Part shown: in pieces, positions 10,401 to 22,700 of the stretch
Layout of the letters: every line of letters begins with the position of its first letter
How positions within the stretch are numbered: position 1 is the stretch's first letter
Source of the DNA: Plutella xylostella
Taxonomy: Eukaryota; Arthropoda; Insecta; Lepidoptera; Plutellidae
Direction of reading: 5' to 3'
DNA: 64,000 bases
Assembly: GCF_932276165.1 (NCBI RefSeq)
Contig: NC_063999.1
Location: forward strand, 622,501-686,500
The notes under the pieces: generated by a model
Databases searched by the model: none
What the model saw: the letters and a program-made list of their open reading frames with translations, nothing else
Told to the model about the DNA's origin: nothing
Program-made: the position numbers and the translations under genes

Positions 10401-13400
10401 AACAGAAGACACAGAATGCATAATTTAGTCACAACAACAAAAAACTAATCTCAAAGAACGGCCAATACTATTCTTCACATCGTTCTTCAACAGCGCCCGA
10501 TACCGCGCCTTCAACACATGCATTTCCGTCTGGCACTGCTGTCTAATCACGGCACTCGAGTGGCTCTCATCGTATGCATATGGATAAAGCTTAAGAGATC
10601 GTGCCCAATAGAGATATTATGTAATCTTAGCCTACCGCTCTCGTATGTACAAATTACACGCTAAAAATGACACAAAAGGATTACAGAAACTTAGTCACAA
10701 CAACAAAAAACTAACCTCAAAGAACGGCCAGCTACTATTCTTCACATCATTCTTCAACAGCGCCCGATACCGCGCCTTCAACACATGCATCTCCGTCTGG
10801 CACTGCTGACCAATCACGGCACTCGAGTGGCTCTCGTCGTTGAACTCGTCGCTAATGGCGTCCCACACGGCGGCTTGGTCGTGGACGAGGTCGAAGCGGT
10901 GTTTGTGCCGCTCGTAGACGTCTAGTAAAAGGTCCACGTTGGCCTTCGACCAGAGGTACGTGGAGAATAGTTCGGACATGCGCTGTGGAATGGGGAGTTT
11001 GTTTAGTAATAAAATAAATTTTAAATATAAATGCGTGTAAGATACGTAGTTGGGAGAAGGCAGGTCAACGACAGAATGTTATGACGCTCTTTGGTTGAAG
11101 ATTATAACCACCAGCAGTCGACGATTATTGTGGGCTTGGGTGCTGATAGCATATGGAACTAAATGCCTAAAGGTAACCATATTTTTTTGCTTTTTATTGA
11201 TACATGTTTTATGTCTGACAAAGTTAACCTTCCAATCCGCACGGCACAGTTATCCACGTAAATAAAAGGCAATTTGCGACAAACACGGCGACGTGATTGG
11301 TGGAACGTACTTTAAAAGAGTTTATCTACATCAATAAAGATGCCGTGAAACCAGGTCAGGTGCATTTAAATGTCTCTTATTTCTAATTAAATAATGCGTC
11401 AATAATAACAACTCACTCTGAACAGCGGCCACGCCTTGGCCGCCTCGTCGTCTCGCATCAGCTTGTTGTACTTCTGCTTCAGCTCCGACATCTTCTGGCT
11501 GCAAGACTTCGGCGTCACGATGTCTTCTTGGTGTATTGCCTGAAAAAGTATTTAAGTATTTATTTATTTATGGCATAAATGGTGCAACACCCTGTATGTG
11601 ACTCACATTGTTGATGCTCTGTGAGACGGCGGCCCACACGCGCGCCGGCGCCTCGCCCGCCTCCAGCCGGTGTATGTTGGTGCAACACCCTGTATGTGAC
11701 TCACATTGTTGATGCTCTGTGAGACGGCGGCCCACACGCGCGCCGGCGCCTCGCCCGCCTCCAGCCGGTGTATGTTGGTGCAACACCCTGTATGTGACTC
11801 ACATTGTTGATGCTCTGTGAGACGGCGGCCCACACGCGCGCCGGCGCCTCGCCCGCCTCTAGTCGGTGTATGTTGGTGCAACACCCTGTATGTGACTCAC
11901 ATTGTTGATGCTCTGTGAGACGGCGGCCCACACGCGCGCCGGCGCCTCGCCCGCCTCCAGCCGGTGTATGTTGGTGCAACACCCTGTATGTGACTCACAT
12001 TGTTGATGCTCTGTGAGACGGCGGCCCACACGCGCGCCGGCGCCTCGCCCGCCTCTAGTCGGTGTATGTTGGTGCAACACCCTGTATGTGACTCACATTG
12101 TTGATGCTCTGTGAGACGGCGGCCCACACGCGCGCCGGCGCCTCGCCCGCCTCCAGCCGGTGTATGTTGGTGCAACACCCTGTATGTGACTCACATTGTT
12201 GATGCTCTGTGAGACGGCGGCCCACACGCGCGCCGGCGCCTCGCCCGCCTCTAGTCGGTGTATGTTGGCCTGGTACATCGCCAGTAGCAGCTGGAGGGTG
12301 CGGTTCGGCCATGGGGTGGATTTTGTGCCGAAGATCTTGTCCATTTGCTGGGGGGAGGGTTTGATGTTAGTTTATATATATTCGTATATACGTTGGGTTT
12401 GTGTGTACTTTGCATGCGAGAGAACTTAAGCTTGCATCTTTGACATTAACAACAACATAAATTATGGTTCCAAGTTTGATTAGGAGATAGAAGACGATCA
12501 CCTATTATCCTGCGCCTACCTCTCCCCAGTCATCCGTCTTATGGCCATTTTCAAGATCCACTACAACACAACATGTCTTCCTCATCCAGCCACTAATAAC
12601 AAACTCTATTTATTTAGTCACAATATATTAGGGGCCGGTTATGTGAGTGATGGAACAGACAAAGCTCCTGTGCACTACGCACACATTTGAGCAAATAATA
12701 TCAAGGAGATTAGCGGCCGTAGTCCAAATTCGTTTAGGAGGACATTACTATAATGATTACTCACGGGGAAGAAGACCCAGTTGTGGTCGTGTTTCCGCAT
12801 CGCCAGCGACTTGTACTTGATGAGCAGCGACTGCATCTTGGCCTCGCACTTCGCCGCCGACAGTCCCGCGTCCGGGACCCGCTGGGGATGCAACATTTAT
12901 AATACATTTATTACTTATTTATAATGTGTATAATACATGAGCACAATAATAAAGATAGCAATATTAAAAGCTCGAATAGTATAAAAGACGCCGGTTAAAT
13001 CGTCTCGCGGGCATGGCGGTCCGCATATTGCACGAGAGACGAGGCGGCATCGCGGCATGCCTTAACTAAATTTTCTATATGCAAATCCAGGTTGACACAA
13101 CCCACCTGTCACACGCCTCGGCGAGGCATGCCTCGGGTTTGCTAGAACGCGATCCAATGCTCGGTTTGTGTGGTCATCACCGAGGGTACTTTTATACAAA
13201 CCCAGCATTGGATCGCGTAAACACACTGGTGTAAACAATGTTACCTCGGCAAGTCTCTCGTCCAGATCCTTAGGATTTAGGACAGCCGATTCATCCACTA
13301 TCTAGTAACCTTACTCTTATTTTGTTCACTTTTAACAGTCAAACACAGCTGGTCTACCAACGTTACCTCGGCCATTCTCTCGGCCAGTGTTCTCCAGAAC

Positions 13401-16400
13401 CTCGGGCCGCTCTCGTCGAGGGTCCGGCTGGTGAGCTCGTACAGCTCCAGCAGCAGCTTGGTGCGCGGCGCGGACCAGCCGTCGCCGCCGCCGCCGAACG
13501 CGCGCTGCGCCCTCTGGGGGGGAAGGAGGGAATTATTGTACAGGGTAGAATAATTTAATTTGATGAAGTGCTCTTGGAACAGATCTGTCACACGGCATTC
13601 TACGAGTTAAATATCCTTGCCAACGTTAAATCTCCCCGAAATTCAACACTCATAGTCGCATCACTTTTAAAATCCCTTGTGACAGCGTAGCGTTAGGTGT
13701 GTTTATTTGTTTAGGCTTATATAAATTCCTCCTACGGTTTGACTAGTATTTCGTGAGTACAAAAATGTACAGCGAAATACGGGTGACTAGGGATTACAGT
13801 CGTGAGCATGTATGTATGTATGTAAGTATGTATGTATAAAGTTCACCTTCTATACAGTTACTTACAAATTATTGTTATAGATAGATGACTCACCGAATAG
13901 TACTGCCAATTCTTCGTTTCTTTGGCCTTGCAAACGTTCAGTCTGTTCATGAGTGCGGCTATCTAAAAATATAAACTAAATTAACTGTCATAAGAAACCA
14001 GAATTAGGGCATCAGCATGCTTCTGAATATACAGGGTGTTCGGTACATGGACAATTTTTTTTCGGTGATAGAGGAGGCCATGACCTAATTAGTAGGAGTA
14101 TTTTCATAATTGCCCAAAACTTAAACGTTATTGAAATATATTTATTTTTCTAATATGTATTACCGAAAATTCATAACTTTTTTGTTCTAGTGTCATAACT
14201 TTTTTTTCTCATGTCATAACTTTTTGTTCTCATGACATAAATTTTTTGTTCCCATGTCATAACTTTTTTGTTCTCATGTCATTATTAAGGTTTTATGGGA
14301 TTCTTGAATAAAAACTTGAGATTTCTGTTATTTCGTTTATTTAACATAAAGCACACGTTTACGGCAGAACACACAGTGAAGGAGGAGTTTGCATAGATAG
14401 TGCTGCCACCTAGTGACAAGAATTCGAACTATAAACTTTTACTTTTTTAATACTCCCACTAAAAGTTTATCAACTTACAATAACAACATCTCACTTTCTG
14501 ACTACTAACAATTTTAAATATTTGCTTAAAACTAACAATGGTACAATATATGACTTCTCAGATAAGCAAAAACTTGAGCAGGCAGAGGTTTAGTTAAAAT
14601 GTCTGCTAATTGTTCATTACTTGGTACATACTCAACCTTAATTAAACCTAACTCTACCTTTTCCCTAATGAAATTATATTTTACATCTATGTGTTTAGTT
14701 CTCTTGTGATAAGAAGGATTGTTAATCAGTTTGATGGCACTCTGGTTATCAACACACAGTGTAATACAATTATAGTTTTCACCTAACTCTGACAATAATT
14801 GTTTTAACCACAATATTTCCTTAGCCGATTCACAAGCAGCTACAAATTCTGCCTCAGTGGTAGAGAGAGCAATGGTCTTTTGTTTTTGACTACACCAAGT
14901 GATTGGTCCACCATTCATTTGGAAAATATAACCTGTAGTAGACTTTCTCGTATCTACATCACTAGCAAAGTCGGAATCTGAATACCCGATGAGATCATTG
15001 CTTTCTCCATACTTAATAAAATAATCTTTAGTATCAATTAAGTACCTTATTACACGTTTAATAGCATTTACATGCTGCTGACTGGGATTATTCACATATC
15101 TGCTCAATACATTTACTGCAAAACATATATCAGGCCTGGAAACAGAGCACAAAAACAACAATGAGCCTATAGCTTCTCTGTATGGAAAATTTGATGTACT
15201 TTCATCTTCATTCTTTGAAATGACAACATTTACATCTGCAGGAGTACTTACTGCATTTGCATTACACATAGAAAACTTCTGAATAACCTGTCTGATGTAA
15301 TCACTTTGACAAATACATATACAATCATTTAATCTTTTGATTTCCATGCCCACAAAATATGTTAAATTTAATTCTTTAATTTTAAATTCTTGTTTTAAAC
15401 AGTCAATTATTTCTTTTATAATTAATTTACTCTCAGATACAATCAGCGCATCATCAACATACAGTATTAATATAACTTTGACTTGCTTAAAGATGCCTAC
15501 ATAAATACAGCTATCAGCTTGACATTGTATAAAACCATACTTCTTTAAAAAATCTGTGAATCTTTTGTTCCAACATCTAGATGCCTGTTTTAAACCATAC
15601 AATGACTTATGTAATCTTAATACATATTTACTATTTATGTGCAAACCCTCAGGTATACTTATATAAATTTCTTCTTCAAGGTAACCATTAAGAAATGCTG
15701 TCTTAACATCAAATTGTTGAATTTCTAAGTTATACTTTGCTGCAATAGAAAGAATAATTCTTATAGAATCATACCTGGTGGTTGGCGAAAATATCTCTTC
15801 ATAATCAACCCCTTTTATTTGACTAAAGCCTCGTGCACACAGACGAGCTTTATAACGAGAAACTTGACCGTTCTCATCTTTCTTGATGGCAAATACCCAC
15901 TTAGTAGTGAGGGTTCGCTGACCCGAGTTTTCAACCTTGGACCAAGTTTCATTTTCTTCTAATGCCATTAGTTCTTCCTTTATGGCCTCGGACCATTCTT
16001 CCTTCTGTGGACTTTCCATTGCCTCTTGATATGTCTGTGGCAATGATAACTCGACAATATTTGCCTCAAGTTGTCTATTTCTTCGTGGTCTCAAATTTAC
16101 ATGACACGGCTCTGTATCTTCTATTTCTTGAGATGGCTCATAGGTAACATCATCACTGTTACAACTCAGCATACTATCTTCATTTTCTATTGATAAGCTA
16201 TCCACCAGTGTGCTGTCTTCCACACTTATCTCTGCCAATTCTTGGCTATTTCCATCATTTATGTTTTCTTCATCACTTATACATATCTGTGCCATATTTT
16301 TCTTCATTTGCAGATGTTCATTTTCATCAAATATGACATTTCTTGACACTTTAATCTGTTTGGTACTCATGTTGTACATTCTGTAATTGGTATTATCATA

Positions 16401-19400
16401 CCCTACTAGTATCATTTTCTCACTCTTCTTGTCCAGCTTAGTTCTCAGCTGATCTGGAACATGAACATAACCAATGCTGCCAAATACCTTCACATGACCT
16501 AGAAGTGGTTTCACTCCGTTCCATAGTTCATAAGGTGTCTTATTTGGAGTTTGGCTTGAAGACGTCCTGTTCAATATGTAAACTGCACAGTTTACAGCTT
16601 CAGCCCATAAGTTCAACGGGACATTTCTTGCATACAACATGGAGCGGGCACTCTCCACTATTGTTCGCAGCTCCCTCTCTGCACGACCATTTTGTTCAGG
16701 TGTGTATGGTGCTGTGAACTCATGAAATATGCCTTCTTTCTCCACATATTCCTTGTACGCTTTATTCACATACTCTCCTCCATTGTCTGTGTGAAGTATC
16801 TTTACACAATGGGCAAACTTGTTCTTGATAATAGCGTTATATTTCTTAAAGTACTCTAATACATCACTTTTATTTTTCATAAAATATACATGCCTGTAAC
16901 TTGTAGCTGCATCTTTGAATAATACAAAGTATCTCAGACCTTGAACTGACGTGTGACTCATAGGACCGCAGACATCACTGTATACTAAGTCTCCAGGCTG
17001 TAGTTCTCCTCGTATGGATTTTTGAAATGGAAGCCGACTTTGTTTTCCATATGCACATGCTTCACAGACAAAATCACTTTCACTATTGTCAATGTTCAAA
17101 CCTTCAATAACATTTTGGGCACTCATATTCAGTAATTGCTTCAGGTTAATATGTCCAAGTCTTTCATGCCACTTTTTAATGTCACTGTGAGCACTTTGAA
17201 CTATGTTACAAGAGTCCGGTATCACTGTTTCTATTTGTAACTTATACAAGTTGTTTTCTGTAATTTTTGCACTCATCACTACTTCTTTTTCTTTATATAT
17301 TAAAGCATTGGGGTGCTTCTTGATGATAGTGTACCCTCTGCGAACTATCACACCTTCAGAAAATAGGTTTCTTCTTAAGCTAGGCACATACAATACACCC
17401 TGCAGCATGCTGTGCTCCCACTGTCCATTGACCAATCTTTTTATCATAACTTTTCCTATACCCCTGACTTCGACAGACTGCTTGTTTCCTAATGTTAATG
17501 ATTTTTGATTGCATTGGACAAGCTCTTCAAAAAAATCCTTTCTAAAAGTCATATGAGCAGATGCACCGCTGTCCAAGATCCAAGTATTCTCTTCAACTTC
17601 ACTTAAGTTGGTTTCTACATTAAATGCCAACATTGTATTATCACTGGTTGGTTTCTTGGTGCCTCTCCTTGGAGCACGACATTCTCTGGAGAAATGACCT
17701 CGCTTCCCACAGTTGTAACACTCAAATCGATGCTTGGTGGTTTTGTTTTGAGTCGAAGTACTAGCACTGGCCTCTTTCTGATTCTTCTGTTTTGTATTTG
17801 CAACCAGAAGGGCTGTTTCCTGTTCTTCTTCACATGTAATACTGGCTTCCTCATCCAACAGACGAGCAGTCAAATTTATGAGCGTCTGTTGCTTTGGATC
17901 TAAAGACATCCATGCTTGTCGCAATGATCTATACTTGGTAGGCAATGTTCCCAATATTTTTGTTATGATGGCCAAGTCACTAACACTCTCACCACTGTCT
18001 TTCAGCTGTTGAGCCAAGTTTTCTACCTTTGAGATGTGTTCAGCTACACTGTCACTTACAGACATTTTGTACTGGTAAAACCTTTCATGAATCAGCATTT
18101 TATTTAATTCACTTTTCTGTTCATATATTGATTCAAGTTTCATCATAATTTCTTGAGCAGTTTCACAGTTTTCTATTAGCGTGATTTGCTTGAGATCCAT
18201 CGACGAGGTTAAGATGTACATTGCCATGCCATCCTTTTTTAACCAGTCACTTTCGTTCGTTGCTGGTTTAGGTATTGAAATATCTATTCCATTAGCTTTT
18301 AAGGCGCACTTAACTTGAAATTTCCATTGTCTAAAGTTGGTTCCATCAAATTTTTCCACACTCATTACACGCGACGACGCCATGGCCATATTTGAGGTTA
18401 GCCGGTTGATATTTACAATTATCTTCGTTTTCTTAGCCGTTTTCTTCTGTTCTCTAAGTTTCAGAGCTTCCTGGGCCCATAACCTATTAAGGTTTTATGG
18501 GATTCTTGAATAAAAACTTGAGATTTCTGTTATTTCGTTTATTTAACATAAAGCACACGTTTACGGCAGAACACACAGTGAAGGAGGAGTTTGCATAGAT
18601 AGTGCTGCCACCTAGTGACAAGAATTCGAACTATAAACTTTTACTTTTTTAATAGTCATAACTTTTTTGTTTTTCATTTATCACGGCAAATCTTAGCCAA
18701 ATAAAGAGGATATAATATTTCATCTATCTACATACCTTGGCCTCACAAGCGGGTCCGTCGATAGCCCCGCTGCCAGGCAGTGTAGCCCTCAGACTGGTGG
18801 CGATGTCCTGGTACACCGCGCTAGCCGGCTCGTGCTGCAGGCGCGGCCGATGCTCGGTGTACAGGTCTAGGAGTAGCTCCGTGTGCGCCTTGGGCCATGC
18901 TGCGGGGGCAGGGAGTGTGGGAGGTAGTTATTGTTGAGGCAGGTTGGGTTAATGGGTAGGGAGAAAGGTTCAGTGAGAGTGCGAACAATGCGATAGATCT
19001 ATCGCTATCTCTAACCTTCGATTTGGACCAAGAAAAAAAACATTACGAAAATCACGGGAATCTTTAGTGTACAAAAGTGTAGCAATATAAGAGCGTATTA
19101 TAGTATTACTTCAAACTCCAGAGAGTTGTCTCCATTAGGTACTCTTGCCCAAATCCTTTTAACTAATTGGTGACCCCGACATGATAAATATGTTAACGAT
19201 ATACATTATACATATGAAAGAAAGAAAGAAAGAAAGAAAACGTTTATTCAGTGCACTGCAAACACACACCAAATACAAACAAAAAAAAAAGTTAAAAGTA
19301 CACAAAAAATAAAAATAAAAACAAGGTAGGTACAGTACAAGGTCCTGAAAACGGAAGTGGATCCTAACTTTTAATTACAATGATAAAGACTTTTCAGTTG

Positions 19401-19727
19401 GACTGTACAACTACAAAGGAAACAAAAACAAAACGTAGGTGTGTGTTGCCAAGCACCGAAACGGACGGCGGCTCAGCTTATGCGGTGATAGGGGTTTATA
19501 CCTACTACCGCGCTGATTTTCAGCCGCTTCCCCTGTGATGCCACTGACCTAATAAATACATTAAGTATATTTATTACTAGCTGTTCCCGCGAGCTTCGCT
19601 TCGCCTTAAAAAGTTTTCCCGTGGGAATTCCGGGATAAAAAGTAGCCTATGTTCTTTCTCAGGGTCTAGACCATATGTATACCAAATTTCATTCAAATCC
19701 GTTCAGTAGTTTTGGCGTGAAAGAGTA

Positions 19728-19774
<47 letters not shown>

Positions 19775-22700
19775 CAGTTACTTTCGCATTTATAATATTA
19801 GTTAGGATATGTGTGTGTACCTATGCATGTTCTGATAGTGAGCGTACACCACGGCTGCCATTGTGAACCCGAGGTTTGCAGGTACATTCCAGTTCAAACC
19901 GGTTCGTGATTTCAGTTCCCTGTCCCCGGGCACGCGGCTTTCAGGTACAGATCACGCGACGCTGCCGCGCTGCACACTCACTACTACGTGCTAAATTACA
20001 GATTGAATAAAGTATGAAATACGCTGTGAAAAATGTGAAATGTTAAACTTTAATAAATTATAAGTAATAAGAAGTTATGTGTATGAGGTAAGTAGTCATA
20101 TATTTCATAATAAATACTTACATGTTATTTAAATATTTACCTTCATGGAATTTATTTAGACACGGTGGTTTTATTCTTTTTTGACCTTGTGTACATTTAT
20201 TCCAGAATGTATGCTGCGAACATAACGAACCACTACTATGTAGTAGGTAATTACACAAACATGGAGGGATGTTGTTTGAAAATTCTGTCTGCACGTCGCG
20301 AATAACACTGTTGTAAGTAGATACACCTACTTTAACTGTATATCATCACAACCAGTGGCGGCTGCACCTTAAGTGCGCCCGTGCAACGCACTACCATTTA
20401 AAAACCTTCTAAATATGTACCTTCCTTCTTCCTATACCATACTAGACTAGGTAGGTACTAGGTACGTCTAAAGAAAACTTCACAAACATACCAATATAAT
20501 GGTACGTTTACACGCTTGCCAAGCCTTCGCAAGCCCCAACAATCACAAGCGTGTAAAGAGGGCGTTTGGCTTGGCTTGCGTGAGTTTGTAGGCGCTTCCT
20601 TCCGATCCAGTCGAGTGTCGGTTTTTTGACGCAGATCAAAGGGCGTTTGCGGCAAGCGCTTGCGACGCATTTACACGTTGGTCCGCGTTCAGTGGGCATT
20701 GTGATCTCGCGGCGAGTACACGTTTCCGCTCTAGCCCGCACGCTTCCGTGTACGCAAGTGCGAATTAGCGAGTGGGCCGTTTTGGTGTCTCGTAGGGAGC
20801 CTACCTTCTGGTACTAGATTTATTTTGTGCTTGTACGGACAAAATAAAAAATGAGTAGCTGGTCAAATGACGACTGTCTTTCTTTCCTCGAGCATTACCA
20901 GATGGAATCCTGCATCTGGAATCCCAAAGATGCAAATCACAAAGATAAGAAGAAACAAGCAGATGCATGGATTCGTCTCGCTCAACTTATGCAATAGCCG
21001 TCACAAGTTCGGTGTCCGCCATGCTTGGATCTATCTTGCAGACTGACGCGTTTCCAAGCGTGTAAACTCCTTTCAAACGCCAAACGAGATTTGTGGAGGC
21101 TTGGGGCTGTTTGCCGCTTGCGAAGGCTTGGCAAGCGTGTAAACGTACCATAACAACCGTAATACCTACCCTAAACAGAAATTACATAAATCATTCGAAC
21201 GTTACGAGTTAAATTAAATCGAGCTGGCCTATTTTGATTTCTACTGCGAAAGAATTAGATCTTATTTTTGCTTGAACAAAAACGGCCTCGTGCGCTCGGA
21301 TTGTCGCACGGAGCGAGCTCCTACACATAGTATGAAACAGGATGGAAATCGCCCGGCGCGTGAGACGGAAGATGCTCAGTACAAACTGTATGCAGTTCTA
21401 GTACCCCATCCACACGCTCGGCGAACAATGGCAAACAGCAAACAGCAAACAGCAAACACTGACGTGTGGATGGGTGTTTGTCGTTGTTTGCCTGTTTGTG
21501 TTTGTGTTCGCCAGTGTTCGGCATCGGTGTCGGTTTTTCTTGCCAGATCAAAGGATGTTCGGCAAACAGTTCGCTACGTATCCACACGTCTGGCAACGAT
21601 CAGTATGCGCGCTAGCATTGCGGGAGGCGGACGTATCAACTTGCTACACTTTTTCGTTGGCGCGCATTTTTTTTTATGTATGTTCACCGATTACTCCGCC
21701 GTTTATGAACCGATTTTGAAAATTCTTTTTTTTTTGTATTGGGTTGAGCTCCCAGGTGGTCCCATTTTTTTTTCAGAATTTTATCTCACCCCTAAGGGTG
21801 GGTAAAGGGGTAAAAACAGGGTATGAATTTCCATTTTGGACACATATTAACCGATTCTAATGAAATTAAAAACATAAATATAGTTCTTGTAACAAAAAAA
21901 TATGATGGTGACCTTGAGCTGATCTGATGATGGAAACGGAAGGCAGTCAAGGGAACTCCTCAACGGTATATAGCAACTACCTCGTGTTTAGGCTTGAATG
22001 ATTCGTATTCATTAGTAGGACTTTTTGGTATCATTTGCATCTTACTTTTGATTAAAAATTATTGCAAATAAACTAAAAACTATAAAATAAAATAATAATT
22101 AAAAAGAAGAAGTCAGTTTTTTTTTATTATTATTATTATTATTCCACCATCGTCTTTGCTTTCTTCTTATTTTCCTTTTTTCTTTCTCTTGCTTTAATTT
22201 ATTGTATAATAAAAATATGTCAACCCGAAAGTAATAGCTCGTCGTCCGCCGTGTTTGCCGGTTCGGAATGTTAGAATAGAATAGAATAGAAATATTTATT
22301 TGCTGAATATGGGTTTACAATATTAGTTGTTTTACATTAATTTGGTTCCTACATATTCTGCCTGGTAAGGCTTGCAAATTACAATAAGTGGTATTACCAC
22401 TCTCAAAGCGTGCAATAAATTACATTTTATTATAAATTATTAGATAAAATTACATTAAATTAATACATAACTTACATTATAAATACCTAATTAAACTTTT
22501 ATCAGTCACATCACATGCCACATTTAAATAGTATTATGTTAAAATTTATACTAAATAATAATTAAATGTCAAATAAATTAATGTCATGCCATCATATACT
22601 CGTCTAGAGAATAAAAACATTTATTTAAAAGCCACTTTGTTAATTCGCATTTGAATTTTTTATAAGGCAAGCTTTTGTACTCAATTGGCAGTTTATTATA

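Noticed and set aside
11581..12266. Regular 98-bp repeats resembling a CRISPR or satellite array
   Set aside because: The units are contiguous, without unique spacers, and consist of an exon end, donor and MITE motif. The genome is animal.
19733..19775. (CAGA)n run as an independent microsatellite locus
   Set aside because: It is the internal tetranucleotide tract of a Lep1-like Helitron, as at 9273-9290.
21272..21805. 177-residue plus frame as a gene
   Set aside because: It spans the end of a Harbinger-like element and T-rich repeat DNA and has no recognisable domain.
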